Part shown: one piece after another, positions 24,301-33,746 of the stretch
How the letters are laid out: each line of letters opens with the position of its first letter
Position numbering within the stretch: position 1 is the first letter of the stretch
Origin: Colwellia polaris
Lineage (GTDB): Bacteria > Pseudomonadota > Gammaproteobacteria > Enterobacterales > Alteromonadaceae
Direction: 5' to 3'
DNA: 64,000 nt
NCBI RefSeq assembly: GCF_002104515.1
Contig: NZ_NBOE01000004.1
Location: 62,001-126,000, forward strand
Program-made: the position numbers and the translations under genes
The notes under the pieces: generated by a model
Told to the model about the DNA's origin: nothing
The model's input: only the letters and a program-made list of their open reading frames with translations
Databases searched by the model: none

Positions 24301-25165
24301 CTCAGAGCAATTGTTTAGAAATGCTGATGTGGCTATGTACCACGCCAAGCAATTAGGTCGTAACAATTTTCAATTCTTTACCGAGCAAATGAATAAAGAA
24401 GCAAAAGCACGACTAACAGACGAAGCCAATTTGAAAATAGGGTTAAACGAACAAGAGTTTTTTAACGTTTATCAGCCAATCATTAATACGCAGGATAATA
24501 ATACAGCCGTTGGCGCTGAACTTTTAATGCGATGGCACCACAACGATGAGGTTATATCACCAGTAGAGTTTATTGCACTTGCAGAAGAGTTAGGTATGCT
24601 TATACCTATGACAGAACAAGCCATGGAAAGAGGTTTCATACAATTACAGTGCTGGCGTAAATACCGACCTAATTTTTATCTTTCGGTAAATTTTTCAGTT
24701 AAACACTTTAACCATAGCAATCTTGTTTCATCTATTCGTGGTTTGTTAGATAAATTTAATTTGCCTGCCAGCGCATTGAAAATAGAAATTACCGAAAGTG
24801 CTTTTATTGTTGAGCCTGAACAAGCCATAAAAACGATGAAAGAGCTAGTGAACATGGGCGTGTTACTTTCGCTTGACGATTTTGGTACCGGTTTTTCATC
24901 TTTATCTTATTTGAAGCGGTTACCGTTGAGTGTTATTAAAATAGATCAAAGCTTCGTCCATGGTATCGGTTTAGATAAAAAAGACGAAGCCATTATTGAG
25001 GCGACACTAGTTTTGGCAAAAAGCCTTGGTATTAAATGTGTGGCAGAAGGTGTTGAAACACAAGAACAGTTAAATTATTTAGTGAATAAACAATGTTTCT
25101 ACATTCAGGGCTATTTGTTTTCTAAACCGCTGATAGCGGATGACTTTATCGAGCACTTAAAATAA
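21398..25165 (+). CDS. Periplasmic-propeller GGDEF-EAL cyclic-di-GMP protein
   Basis: Transmembrane signalling protein of 1255 aa. Seen in order: signal/TM (residues 5-28), about fourteen beta-propeller repeats of the two-component-regulator propeller type (IAQDKQGYIWFGTENGIN, LLVDSNGLLWMGSN...), a Y_Y_Y-type Ig domain (about 730-800), one TM (about 805-825), a GGDEF domain with intact RIGGDEF and inhibitory-site region, and an EAL domain with AELLMRW, EITES, DDFGTG and AEGVE. The EAL signature reads ELL, a tolerated variant. Both synthesis and breakdown of c-di-GMP are possible. ATG 21398 is preferred over TTG 21383. Confidence 0.92.
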   Translation: MLKINQFLFVITVFIAVCFCGFSGSATAKMNNVMLERVTVEDGLAQASAQAIAQDKQGYIWFGTENGINIYDGYKISTLMGPDNDFNKFSVNNIYVASDGLVWISLSGKGLYSYNPLTEEYQLIFSIGFNKNDLEIWRIIEDKKNHSFWFLTENTAINYDAKSGVVIKTLDFTPYLSGADILYGLAILNERLMFFSRSGTFVYNVEAEQIIQLPSVLHSPTAGSNFNELESSKSYSAAFLNGHYYLGSNDGVFSFSEQELTAFLQAKSEYLPYKIAIENTSVWQLLATENIIYVATTQGVYRIDTATDKNEFLFKFSEHFKAVADPSVISLLVDSNGLLWMGSNSSGAYRWDPKTEIVTTYNYDYSNQNSLSHGNVTAIVTTQKNRLWVGTNNGLNLINLVTDNTQRYLLNNNNKTTFTQSNIYEMEKDYLGRLWLSTASGIVIFDVDKKSIITPNFPEKTQKILTKANDWLSIESIDNYIWLTSNQGIQKIHALTGEVSTLDDLPDYFDNNYVRHIMPSFSDDPNNVLISGTDTLWEYNQSTKKLTPVYRPQGVSRDGFSYIDNWSRDSKGLIWFSYLQVGLIAIDPNTFEVKHFFDEHNSILDVNLYGIQIDREDNVWVSSHSGIYRIRSTDQHIRRFNKFDGLASSEFNAGAFLTLADGRFVYGGISGVSIFDPIKLNNKNKDDLNTVSIVNVDALSRTLNTSSRLFNDEKIHLNYNDFGIRIDFSDFTFGKNENPIFKYGFVGGVSFPQSQQNYVVFPYLDAGQYTFQVQVKSTVTGQYSKPALLRIHVNYAPWLSPVAYTLYAAVIIVVISIWVRFRQLRRRKLHVMANYDHLTSLPNRALLLNRLRQAIASSRRSRTPIALFFIDLDRFKQVNDSLGHEFGDLLLKEVSTLFTTSLRSEDTLARIGGDEFVVLLERFNSVNDLAHIAQKIIDIVQKPFTLHNNLVSVGASIGISLYPNDAEDSEQLFRNADVAMYHAKQLGRNNFQFFTEQMNKEAKARLTDEANLKIGLNEQEFFNVYQPIINTQDNNTAVGAELLMRWHHNDEVISPVEFIALAEELGMLIPMTEQAMERGFIQLQCWRKYRPNFYLSVNFSVKHFNHSNLVSSIRGLLDKFNLPASALKIEITESAFIVEPEQAIKTMKELVNMGVLLSLDDFGTGFSSLSYLKRLPLSVIKIDQSFVHGIGLDKKDEAIIEATLVLAKSLGIKCVAEGVETQEQLNYLVNKQCFYIQGYLFSKPLIADDFIEHLK

Positions 25166-25316
25166 AAGTGCTGATGAAATTTAAAACATCAGATTAAGGT
25201 CTGATATTACTTATAAGTATTGCTGTAATAAGTTATTGGTTTTCTGTATTTAATATCCACCAGAACTTAAATTAGTATAAACGCAATTAATACATTGACA
25301 AAAATAAGGTAAAACT

Positions 25317-26669
25317 ATGACGCAACATTTTGACTACATTTCAATTGGCGCTGGCAGTGGCGGTATTGCTTCGGCAAACAGAGCTGCTCGTTTAGGTAAA
25401 AAAGCTGCCGTTATCGAAGCAAAACACATTGGTGGCACTTGTGTAAATGTAGGTTGTGTACCGAAAAAGGCTATGTGGTATGCCGGTCAAATTGCTGATG
25501 CATTGCATTACGCTAATGACTACGGCTTTAAAGCGCCCCTGCAAAGCTTTAACTGGGCTAAGCTAGTTGAAAACAGAGAAGCTTATATTGAACGCATTCA
25601 TGCTGCTTACGCACGTGGTTTTGCGAGTAATGATGTTACCGTTATTAATGGCTTTGCAAAGTTTGTTGACAAAAATACCGTTGAAGTTGATGGCACTTTA
25701 TATACGGCCGACCATATTACTATTGCCACAGGCGGGCGCCCAAGTCGTCCAAATATTGAAGGGGCAGAATATGGCATAGATTCAGACGGTTTCTTTGCAT
25801 TAACCGAGCAACCTGAAAAAGTAGCAGTTGTTGGCGCTGGTTATATTGCGGTAGAGCTTGCGGGTGTTTTGCATGCACTTGGTAGCGAGTCTCATTTATT
25901 AGTGCGTAAAGAAAAGCCGCTTCGTGGTTTTGACGACATGCTAAGCGACACCTTAGTCGAGCAAATGGCTAAACATGGTCCTACATTACACACCATGAGC
26001 GTGCCTACACGTGTTGAAAAACATAACGATGGTAAATTAACTATTCATTTAGAAAATGGCAAAAGTATTGGGCCAGTAGACAGCTTGATTTGGGCCATTG
26101 GTCGTGAACCTGCAACCGATAATATTAATATCGAAGCAACAGGTATCAAGCTTAATGAACGCGGTTTTATTCCAACAGACAAATTTCAAAATACCGACGT
26201 TGATGGTATTTATGCAGTAGGCGACAATACGGGCCGAGCACAATTAACGCCTGTAGCCGTAGCCGCGGGCCGTCGTTTGTGTGAGCGTTTATTTAACAAT
26301 AAACCGAACGAGCATTTAGATTATTCTAATATTGCTACCGTGGTATTTAGCCACCCAGTTATTGGTACTGTTGGCTTATCCGAAGCTGAAGCTATTGCTG
26401 AGCATGGTGAAGATCAAGTTAAAGTATATAACTCTCAATTTACTGCGCTGTATCAAGCTATAACCGAAGACTATCGCGACCCAACACGCATGAAATTGGT
26501 CTGTGTGGGTAAAGAAGAAAAAATAGTGGGTATTCATAGTATAGGTTTTGGCAGCGATGAATTATTACAAGGTTTTGCTGTTGCTATGAAAATGGGCGCA
26601 ACCAAAGCTGATTTCGATAACACAGTCGCTATTCACCCAACGTCTGCGGAAGAATTTGTCACTATGTAA
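25317..26669 (+). CDS. gor: Glutathione-disulfide reductase
   Basis: NADPH-dependent flavoenzyme reducing GSSG in the cytosol. The 450-aa length is standard. Seen: FAD motif [15 protein letters not shown], redox-active disulfide [13 protein letters not shown] (about residues 38-50), NADPH motif [22 protein letters not shown] second site [21 protein letters not shown] and the C-terminal catalytic His-Glu in [12 protein letters not shown] clear terminator follows. It stands alone between the GGDEF-EAL gene and the convergent copper sensor kinase. Confidence 0.97.
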   Translation: MTQHFDYISIGAGSGGIASANRAARLGKKAAVIEAKHIGGTCVNVGCVPKKAMWYAGQIADALHYANDYGFKAPLQSFNWAKLVENREAYIERIHAAYARGFASNDVTVINGFAKFVDKNTVEVDGTLYTADHITIATGGRPSRPNIEGAEYGIDSDGFFALTEQPEKVAVVGAGYIAVELAGVLHALGSESHLLVRKEKPLRGFDDMLSDTLVEQMAKHGPTLHTMSVPTRVEKHNDGKLTIHLENGKSIGPVDSLIWAIGREPATDNINIEATGIKLNERGFIPTDKFQNTDVDGIYAVGDNTGRAQLTPVAVAAGRRLCERLFNNKPNEHLDYSNIATVVFSHPVIGTVGLSEAEAIAEHGEDQVKVYNSQFTALYQAITEDYRDPTRMKLVCVGKEEKIVGIHSIGFGSDELLQGFAVAMKMGATKADFDNTVAIHPTSAEEFVTM

Positions 26670-26723
26670 GTTTAATTATCGACACTATTTGACGAGATAA
26701 TTTTAAAAGATAAAACCTGTTAG

Positions 26724-26780
26724 AAAACCACCGGTTAACTTTTATTCGACATAAGAATAGAAGCTAAAGGTGGTTTTTTT
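26724..26780 (+). terminator. Rho-independent terminator after gor
   Basis: The outer stem AAAACCACC (26724-26732) pairs with GGTGGTTTT (26769 onward), and an inner stem CTTTTATTC/GAATAGAAG lies around GACATAA. A T-run ends the structure at 26780. Located between convergent genes, so it may work in both directions (an A-rich left flank is present). Confidence 0.75.
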
Positions 26781-26793
26781 ATGCTCGTTACTT

Positions 26794-28197
26794 CTAAACT
26801 CTGTTTGGTGGTGCATTAAATAAAACCTTAAAGGTGGTTTTATCATCATCTGAAGTAACCGTTACTTCGCCACTATTTGCTTCTACCATCGCTTTAACAA
26901 TGGCAAGGCCTAAGCCAGCACCTTCACTGTGGCGTTGTCTGGATTTATCAGGACGATAAAATCGGTCAAATAAATAAGGCAAATGTTCTGCGGGTATTTT
27001 ATCCCCTAGATTACTGATCGAAATAGCGACTTGCCCTTGCACTGTTACTTCAGTTTTGACTACTATCGACAACCCCTTTGCAGTATATCGAATGGCGTTT
27101 GATAACAAGTTAGAGAGTAATTGGCGAAAATGTAGTTTGTCACAATAAAAACTTACATCATCACCTTGGCGAACAAAGGTAATGTTTGCTTCTTCGGCGA
27201 GGGCATCAAAGTATTCAAATAAAGCTTCAATTTCTGTTTGGCTATTTAATATTTGTTGTTTTGGCTTAATTAAGCCATTTTGAGTTTTAGCTAACCAAAG
27301 CATATCTCGCACCATGTTTGTTAACCTATCAAGTTCTTCTAAATTCGAAAATAGCAGTTCTTGATATTCTTCTGACGCTCTAGGCTTTGACAACCCAACT
27401 TGGGTTTGTGTAATTATATTGGTTAAGGGGGTTCTTAATTCATGGGCAATATCGGTAGAGAAATTAGATAAGCGTAAAAACTCACTTTGCAGCCTATCTA
27501 ACATCAAGTTAAATGATTGCACCATATTTAATAGCTCAATAGGGACGTTTGTTTCGTCTAACCTGATTTCAAAATTGTTCGTTTGAATATTTCGCATTTT
27601 CTTGCTCAGACCGCGCAACGGGTTTAATCCTTGGTGAACAGCAAACCAGCCAGCTAGTAGCACTAAAACAGCAGCGCCAATCATAATCGCCCCTAAACTT
27701 TGCCTAAATTGAGTTAAAAAATGAGTATGAAAACTCATATCAATAGCAATAGTTGCTTTGTATGTTGCTTTAGGCGTTTGGTAAGTCGTTGCTAATACAC
27801 GGTATGAGAATTTTCCAACATCTTGATGTGTTATGTTTTCAATATCAAAATCACCTTCAATAGCAGGTGCAGTGGTAAAGTGTTGAAAATTTAATGCAGC
27901 GTTAGCATAGATAAAATTACCTTTTTGGTCGCTAACTTGATAATAAACGCCATGATGACCTGAAACCGCCTGCGATAACTCTTCTGTAAGCGTTTCGTTA
28001 CTGTCGGTATTTTTAGAAAGAGCCTCATTAATTGAAGAAGATATAACTTTGAGTTCATTAATATCCTGCTGAATAAAATGATGTCTTATCGAGGTATCTA
28101 TTAGTATGCCGAGAAAGGTTAAACTAAATATTGTGCTTACAGCGACAAATAAAACCACTCTAAAAGTCAGAGATAGAGGTCTTTTGTTAACTTTCAT
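26794..28197 (-). CDS. Heavy-metal (copper) sensor histidine kinase, CusS-like
   Basis: Inner-membrane kinase of 467 aa. Seen: TM1 (about residues 10-32), a periplasmic domain of about 135 residues, TM2 (about 168-190), HAMP ([16 protein letters not shown]), the HisKA box [12 protein letters not shown] (about 249-260) and an ATPase with [18 protein letters not shown] (a weak G1) and [10 protein letters not shown]. Placement beside copABCD with a CusR-like regulator supports copper or silver sensing at the periplasm. Its start overlaps the regulator stop by 11 bp. Confidence 0.88.
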   Translation of the reverse strand: MKVNKRPLSLTFRVVLFVAVSTIFSLTFLGILIDTSIRHHFIQQDINELKVISSSINEALSKNTDSNETLTEELSQAVSGHHGVYYQVSDQKGNFIYANAALNFQHFTTAPAIEGDFDIENITHQDVGKFSYRVLATTYQTPKATYKATIAIDMSFHTHFLTQFRQSLGAIMIGAAVLVLLAGWFAVHQGLNPLRGLSKKMRNIQTNNFEIRLDETNVPIELLNMVQSFNLMLDRLQSEFLRLSNFSTDIAHELRTPLTNIITQTQVGLSKPRASEEYQELLFSNLEELDRLTNMVRDMLWLAKTQNGLIKPKQQILNSQTEIEALFEYFDALAEEANITFVRQGDDVSFYCDKLHFRQLLSNLLSNAIRYTAKGLSIVVKTEVTVQGQVAISISNLGDKIPAEHLPYLFDRFYRPDKSRQRHSEGAGLGLAIVKAMVEANSGEVTVTSDDDKTTFKVLFNAPPNRV

Positions 28198-28873
28198 TCA
28201 CTTGAACCTCCAACTTATAACCCATGCCTCTTACCGTATGAATGAGTTTAATGTTGAAACCTTCGTCAACTTTGCCACGTAATCGGCGAATGGCAACATC
28301 AATAACATTAGTATCGCTGTCAAAGTTCATATCCCATACTTGAGATGCAATTAAGGAGCGTGGTAAAACTTCACCTTCGCGACGCACCATTAATTCGAGC
28401 AGGCTAAACTCTTTATTACTTAATAGTATATTTTTACCGGCTCGCTTTACTTTATGCTTTAAAATATCGACTTCTAAATCAGCAATTTGTAGCGTGTTTT
28501 CAATTTTCGGTGTTCCGCCACGGCGAATAAGTGTTCTGACACGGGCTAATACTTCTGAAAATGCAAAGGGCTTAATAAGGTAATCATCTGCTCCAAGTTC
28601 GAGGCCTTTTACTCTGTCATCAACGCTATCGCGAGCCGATAAAAACAGCACTGGGGTTTGATTACTTGCTTCTCTAAGTGATTGTAAGATCCGCCAACCT
28701 GAAACGTCAGGCAGCATTACGTCTAATATTATGACGTCAAATACTTCAGTCATCGCCAAATGATGACCGTCTAAACCATTACGTACTAAAGACACCTGAA
28801 ACCCGGCTTCCGTCAGGCCTTGTTTCAAATAGTCACCTGTTTTTTGTTCGTCTTCTACAACAAGTAATCGCAT
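28187..28873 (-). CDS. CusR/CopR-like copper response regulator
   Basis: OmpR-family regulator of 228 aa. Receiver with D8/E9, phospho-acceptor D51 (ILDVMLPD) and K in LIKPFAF; winged-helix domain with [16 protein letters not shown] and VRGMGYKLE, closely matching the CusR/PcoR/CopR group. It is divergent from copA. Tandem GTCATGTT repeats in the shared gap are its likely binding sites, controlling copABCD and perhaps its own operon. Confidence 0.9.
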   Translation of the reverse strand: MRLLVVEDEQKTGDYLKQGLTEAGFQVSLVRNGLDGHHLAMTEVFDVIILDVMLPDVSGWRILQSLREASNQTPVLFLSARDSVDDRVKGLELGADDYLIKPFAFSEVLARVRTLIRRGGTPKIENTLQIADLEVDILKHKVKRAGKNILLSNKEFSLLELMVRREGEVLPRSLIASQVWDMNFDSDTNVIDVAIRRLRGKVDEGFNIKLIHTVRGMGYKLEVQVNES

Positions 28874-28929
28874 GAAGTTTTCCTAAATCATCTATATTTA
28901 TACATTATGGCGTAACTGTGTAAACAGCA

Positions 28930-28996
28930 ACATGACATTAAGATTACAACTTTGTCATGTTTGAGTCATGTTATTGACAGGTATCAGCTTTATACT
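28930..28996 (+). promoter_or_regulatory. Copper-responsive promoter with OmpR-type direct repeats
   Basis: GTCATGTT occurs twice, 11 bp apart (28954-28961 and 28965-28972), the periodicity expected for an OmpR-family dimer. An inverted half ACATGACA (28930-28937) pairs with TGTCATGT (28953-28960). A -10-like TATACT is at 28991-28996; no well-placed consensus -35 is seen, fitting an activated promoter. The copA ATG is at 29029, with AGAGGAG upstream. Confidence 0.6.
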
Positions 28997-29028
28997 GCAC
29001 TTATATTCCGAATAAGAGGAGTCCGTTA

Positions 29029-30882
29029 ATGGGCGACATTAATAAAATACAGTCATCTTCCATGCCTCGCCGCAGATTTGTCCAAGGACTTGTCGCGGGA
29101 GGAGTGCTAGCTGCGTTTCCAAGTATTATTCATGCAGCTTCATCGTTATTTACAGATACAATCACCGGAAATGCACCAGAGCTTAGCGGTAAAATTATTG
29201 AGTTGGTTATCGACGAATCTCCAGTAAATTTTACCGGTGTTGTTCGTATGGCAACGACCATTAATGGTTCAATACCTGCTCCGACTTTACGATTGCGAGA
29301 AGGTGATGATGTTACCATTAAAGTAACAAACAAGTTATCAGTGCCTAGCTCTATTCATTGGCACGGTATCATTTTGCCATATCAAATGGATGGTGTACCC
29401 GGCATTAGTTTTAAAGGCATTATGCCTGGCGAAACTTTTGTTTATAAGTTTAAACTACAGCAAAGTGGTACATATTGGTATCACTCCCACAGTGGCTTCC
29501 AAGAAATGACAGGTATGTACGGCGCTCTTATTATTGAACCAAGAGAAACCGACATTATTAGTTCAGATAACGAACATGTTATTCAATTATCAGATTGGAC
29601 AGATGATGATCCAATGGCATTGTTCCGAAAATTAAAAGTACAGAGTGATGTATTTAATTTCAGCCAGCCTACGGTACCTGAGTTTTTTGATGATGTGTCA
29701 AATAGCGGTGTCGCCAATGCCTTGCAGCGTAGAAAAATGTGGCATGAAATGCGAATGAACCCAACAGATCTTGCCGATTTGTCAGCATCAACTATGACCT
29801 TTCTAATGAATGGCAGCACGCCCATGGCTAACTGGAGAGGCTTATTTAAAACGGGCGAAAAACTCAGGCTAAGATTTATTAACGGTTCGAGTAATAGTTT
29901 TTTTGATGTAAGAATACCGGAATTAAAATTAACGGTCGTACAGGCGGACGGACAAAATGTAGAACCAGTAACCGTTGACGAATTTCGCTTTGGGCCAGGT
30001 GAAACATACGATGTAATTGTTGAACCTAAAAACGATGCTTATACTATTTTTGCTCAAAGTATGGACAGATCTGGTTATGCAAAAGGCACACTGTCAATTG
30101 CCGAGGGCATTGATGCGCCAACACCAATATTAGATCCAGTTGAATGGTTAACGATGACTGACATGATGGGCAACATGGGTAATATGGGGCATGGCAACGA
30201 TAAAGGCGCTATGACAGGTATGGACCATGGTGCTATGGCTAACATGAAGCAGTCAGGCATGGGCCAAGGTTCAATGAAAATGGACCATAGTCAACATGGC
30301 GCAATGGCAATGGACCATAGTAAGCATAATATGCATGATAACCCGCTTAGCGTTGCGAGTTCGAAAGTTCGTCATGCCAAAACAGAATATGGTGCATCAG
30401 TTGACATGCGTGTTGACATGCCCAGAACAAATTTAGACGACCCAGGCATTGGCTTGCGTAAAAATGGTCGCCGTGTACTCACATTGGCTGATCTACATTC
30501 TTTGGATGGAATTGCTAATCATCAAGAGCCAGAAGCGGAAATTGAACTGCATTTAACCGGTAATATGGAACGCTACAGTTGGTCTTTTGACGGCCTAGAG
30601 TTTGGTAAAAGTACACCAGTACATATGCAGCACAATAAACGTATTCGGGTGATTTTACAAAACGATACCATGATGACGCATCCTATGCATTTACATGGTA
30701 TGTGGAGTGATTTAGAGAATGATCAGGGTGATGTTCAAGTCCGTCGTCATACTATCCCAGTGCAACCAGCACAGCGGATCAGCTTTTTAACTACACCACA
30801 TGATGTGGGGCGTTGGGCATGGCATTGTCATTTACTATTTCATATGGATGCAGGTATGTTTAGAGAGGTGGTTGTATCATGA
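29029..30882 (+). CDS. copA: Copper resistance multicopper oxidase CopA/PcoA
   Basis: Periplasmic multicopper oxidase thought to oxidise Cu(I). The 617-aa product has a Tat signal (PRRRFVQGL, about residues 14-22). Copper sites: HWHG and HSHSG in the N-terminal cupredoxin; HPMHLHG and HCHLLFHMDAGMF in the C-terminal one. A Met/His-rich insert (about residues 382-440, MGNMGHGN, GMDHGAM, KMDHSQH) matches the copper-binding insert of CopA/PcoA. First gene of copABCD, overlapping copB by 4 bp. Confidence 0.96.
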   Translation: MGDINKIQSSSMPRRRFVQGLVAGGVLAAFPSIIHAASSLFTDTITGNAPELSGKIIELVIDESPVNFTGVVRMATTINGSIPAPTLRLREGDDVTIKVTNKLSVPSSIHWHGIILPYQMDGVPGISFKGIMPGETFVYKFKLQQSGTYWYHSHSGFQEMTGMYGALIIEPRETDIISSDNEHVIQLSDWTDDDPMALFRKLKVQSDVFNFSQPTVPEFFDDVSNSGVANALQRRKMWHEMRMNPTDLADLSASTMTFLMNGSTPMANWRGLFKTGEKLRLRFINGSSNSFFDVRIPELKLTVVQADGQNVEPVTVDEFRFGPGETYDVIVEPKNDAYTIFAQSMDRSGYAKGTLSIAEGIDAPTPILDPVEWLTMTDMMGNMGNMGHGNDKGAMTGMDHGAMANMKQSGMGQGSMKMDHSQHGAMAMDHSKHNMHDNPLSVASSKVRHAKTEYGASVDMRVDMPRTNLDDPGIGLRKNGRRVLTLADLHSLDGIANHQEPEAEIELHLTGNMERYSWSFDGLEFGKSTPVHMQHNKRIRVILQNDTMMTHPMHLHGMWSDLENDQGDVQVRRHTIPVQPAQRISFLTTPHDVGRWAWHCHLLFHMDAGMFREVVVS

Positions 30883-31751
30883 GAAATTTAACATCGTTTA
30901 AACCTTTTATCAGCGCGCTGCTGTTTTACTTACCTTTAGTAAGCGTGCAAACATTTGCCCAAAATGAAATGTCAGGTATGGCTAGTGCTGATGGTGAAAA
31001 GCCGCAACCACAAAGTGGTGACGCGCCTAAAGATGCTAGAGATCCACATGCATACTCGGCTGGCACAACGTTAACTAAAGGCCCTTATGCTTTAGGTGAA
31101 GAGCATAGGCTAACACTGGCTGATGAACATAGCTTTTATACACTCTTAGGCAACAGGCTTGAATATAATGAGCAAGCTAATGCTGGCGTATTCGATTTTC
31201 AAGCTTGGTATGGCACCACATTTGATCGATTAGTGATTAAAACAGAAGGTGATATTTCAGAGGGTAAGTTGGAAGAAAATCAAACCGATATATTATGGGG
31301 ACATGCCCTGACTGGATATTGGGATACGCAATTAGGTATTCGCGTTGACTACTATAAAGAAGGCAAAAACCGTCAATGGCTAGCATTTGGTGTGCAAGGC
31401 CTAGCACCTTACTGGTTTGAAATTGATATGACCGCTTACTTAGGCGAGGGCGGTAATACAGCATTAACCTTTGAAGCAGAATACGAATTACTACTGACAC
31501 AAAAATTGATTGTACAACCGCGTGCCGAGCTGACCCTGTATGGTAAAAGTGATGTTGAAAATGGTTTAGGCAGTGGTTTATCAAGTAGTGCTATTGGTTT
31601 TCGAGTGCGTTATGAATTCACCCGTCAATTTGCACCTTATGTCGGTGTTGAATGGACAAACAAGTTTGGCACTACAGCAGACTATGCAGAACAAAACGGG
31701 CAAAGTAGCAGCGAAACAGAATTTGTTGCTGGCGTAAAATTTTGGTTTTAA
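30879..31751 (+). CDS. copB: Copper resistance outer-membrane protein CopB
   Basis: Outer-membrane beta-barrel of 290 aa. Signal peptide about residues 1-28 (VQTFAQ); a short Met-containing, polar linker (MSGMASADGEKPQPQSGD); then the CopB barrel with LLGNRLEYNE, WYGTTFDRLVIKTEGD and RYEFTRQFAPYVGVEW, ending in KFWF with terminal Phe. The Met-rich linker is much shorter than in Pseudomonas CopB. ATGA overlap with copA indicates coupled translation. Confidence 0.95.
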   Translation: MRNLTSFKPFISALLFYLPLVSVQTFAQNEMSGMASADGEKPQPQSGDAPKDARDPHAYSAGTTLTKGPYALGEEHRLTLADEHSFYTLLGNRLEYNEQANAGVFDFQAWYGTTFDRLVIKTEGDISEGKLEENQTDILWGHALTGYWDTQLGIRVDYYKEGKNRQWLAFGVQGLAPYWFEIDMTAYLGEGGNTALTFEAEYELLLTQKLIVQPRAELTLYGKSDVENGLGSGLSSSAIGFRVRYEFTRQFAPYVGVEWTNKFGTTADYAEQNGQSSSETEFVAGVKFWF

Positions 31752-31774
31752 TTTTTTAATAAATAGAGGTAGTA

Positions 31775-32188
31775 ATGAAATTATTTAATACAGTAGCGAC
31801 ATTTTTAAGCCTAGCATTAGCATTAGCATTTACAGCATCGGCACATGTGTCAATGACACAGTCATCACCTGAGAATGAGGCTATGTTGATGCAAAGTCCT
31901 GAAGAGCTTGTCTTGACCTTTAGTGGTGAGGTTAGATTAGCTAAAGTTTTACTTACAGATTCAGGTAATAAAACAGTAGATTTTAACTTTAAGCCAAGTG
32001 CACAGGCGAGTAAGCAGTTTAATTACAAATTACCGACTTTAAGTGAAGGCCAGTACACGGCTAAGTGGGTAGTTTTAGGTGGTGATGGTCATAAAATGAC
32101 AGGTACATTTACCTTTATGATTGGTGGGCATGGTATGCATCAAGAAATGAAACAAGCGATGCCTGCTTCGCACAGCCATAATCACTAG
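31775..32188 (+). CDS. copC: Periplasmic copper-binding protein CopC
   Basis: Small periplasmic copper chaperone of 137 aa. A signal peptide (about 1-23) ends before the mature N-terminus HVSMTQSSPENE, so the first mature residue is the conserved Cu(II)-binding His. The Ig-like domain follows (LVLTFSGEVRLAKV, YTAKWVVLGGDGHKMTGTFTF), with the copper His in DGHKM. A His-rich tail (HGMHQEM..., SHSHNH) is added. Confidence 0.95.
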   Translation: MKLFNTVATFLSLALALAFTASAHVSMTQSSPENEAMLMQSPEELVLTFSGEVRLAKVLLTDSGNKTVDFNFKPSAQASKQFNYKLPTLSEGQYTAKWVVLGGDGHKMTGTFTFMIGGHGMHQEMKQAMPASHSHNH

Positions 32189-32199
32189 GACGATAAGCA

Positions 32200-33102
32200 A
32201 TGGAATTAAGTTACTGGTCAGTATTATTACTTTTATTAAAGTTAGTAGTTTATGTTGCTAGTGCAGCGTTGGCCGGTACCTTAGTTTTACGTTTACTTAA
32301 TCGCAACAATAAAGCTAGCGCCAATAACGTTGCGACTTTTAATAACTATATAAAACGTGGGGCTTTGGTTTGTTTAAGCTTAGCGTTAATTGCTTCTATA
32401 CTACAGGTGCCAATTGAGGCAGGGGCAATGGCTGAATCAGGTTTCTCTGGCATGACTGATGCCTTTATGTTGGAAATAGCTTGGAAGTCAGTTATTGGCG
32501 AACAAGCTTTGGTAAGAATGCCTGCTTTTTTACTCGCTATAGTTGCGGTGAGTACTTGGGGGAAATATAGTCCCTTATTTAATACGCTCAATATTTTGGT
32601 AACAGTTGTAGTGCTGATAGTCATTACCTATAGTTTTACTTTTACTGGTCACAGTGCTGAAAAAAATCTCTGGATAAAAGCGTTATTAGTACTTCATGTT
32701 TTGGCCATTACTTGTTGGGTAGGTTCATTATTACCACTTTATAAAAGTTGCCAGTTACTAGCACTTACTGAAGTAAAGCGGTTAATGCATCAATTTGGTC
32801 AGCTTGCGATTATGATTATCGTACTACTTTTAGCATCAGGCATTACCCTGATTTTACAATACTTAGATACAGTGGCAGATTTGTTCACCTCGAGTTATGG
32901 GCAATTAATATTACTCAAATTATTATTGGTCAGTGCAATGCTTATGTTGGGGGCGTGGCATAAATTATCGCTAGTACCCCAGATCACCGAAGAACATCAT
33001 GTACTCACATTAAAGCGCTCTATTTCAATTGAGATGTTTATCGCACTTACCGTATTAATCATTACGAGTATATTTACTACGCTAGTTGGGCCACCTATTT
33101 AG
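32200..33102 (+). CDS. copD: Copper homeostasis membrane protein CopD
   Basis: Inner-membrane protein of 300 aa with about eight TM helices, proposed to move copper into the cytoplasm together with CopC. Seen: FTGHSAEKN, HVLAITCWVGSLLPL and LLKLLLVSAMLMLGAWHKLSLVP, the usual CopD signatures with membrane His residues. It lies 11 bp after copC and ends the operon before a strong terminator. Confidence 0.93.
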   Translation: MELSYWSVLLLLLKLVVYVASAALAGTLVLRLLNRNNKASANNVATFNNYIKRGALVCLSLALIASILQVPIEAGAMAESGFSGMTDAFMLEIAWKSVIGEQALVRMPAFLLAIVAVSTWGKYSPLFNTLNILVTVVVLIVITYSFTFTGHSAEKNLWIKALLVLHVLAITCWVGSLLPLYKSCQLLALTEVKRLMHQFGQLAIMIIVLLLASGITLILQYLDTVADLFTSSYGQLILLKLLLVSAMLMLGAWHKLSLVPQITEEHHVLTLKRSISIEMFIALTVLIITSIFTTLVGPPI

Positions 33103-33129
33103 AAAATAAGCCCATAAAGCACATAACCT

Positions 33130-33177
33130 AAGTCACTTTATGCTACTTAACACGTAAGTCTAAAGTGACTTTTTTTA
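33130..33177 (+). terminator. Terminator of the copABCD operon
   Basis: AAGTCACTTTA (33130-33140) pairs perfectly with TAAAGTGACTT (33161-33171), loop 20 bases, followed by a T-run to 33177. It lies 28 bp after the copD stop codon. Confidence 0.85.
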
Positions 33178-33746
33178 TTTGCTGAGCTTACATGCCTTAC
33201 ATTTAGTTATTAACGCTCATTGGCGTTACTCACATTCATGTATAACGGTTGCTTTTTTTTATTCACCTCGGATTAATTAGCAAATAAAAATTATATTTTT
33301 ATCAAAAATAAATTCATCGAATTAAGCTAGCCCTTGCCAAATATAGCTTATGTTTTTTTGTTATTTCTAGGTGTCATAAAAGGGTAAAAATAGTTTAATA
33401 ATTGTCTGGTAATGGTGCTGTTTTCTGGTAATCTCTTAGCTCGCTAATTTTTATTGTTCGTTAATTGAACAAGTAAATCTAAGCTTGGACATTTATTTAT
33501 CCACATAATATAAAAATAATAAAAAATATGTGAAAAGGATTTCTGACTTACCTTTTTCCTTATATAACAATTAATTAAAATACACTTGCCGTAAAGTTCG
33601 CCAGATCTTTAGGGGGTTTTCCTGTGCTTTTCAACATACTTATCCACAATTTCGGTTATTTTTGTGACTAAATATAATGAAGTGCTAGAGAGAATTTGCC
33701 GATTATGGCATGCTTACCCCATCTTTCTTCTAGTTATAAAATTATC
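33178..33746. promoter_or_regulatory. Long AT-rich polA upstream region with two DnaA boxes
   Basis: No gene in this stretch of about 570 bp. Two exact consensus DnaA boxes TTATCCACA lie at 33497-33505 and 33640-33648, both on the plus strand, 143 bp apart. The flanks are very AT-rich (for example 33506-33530). A weak -10-like TATAAT sits near 33672. Replication-linked control of polA is possible; an origin is less likely because dnaA, mnmG and mioC are not near. Confidence 0.55.

Noticed and set aside
33497-33648. Chromosomal replication origin
   Set aside because: Only two DnaA boxes, no dnaA, mnmG, mioC or parAB nearby, and polA is directly downstream; kept only as a regulatory observation.
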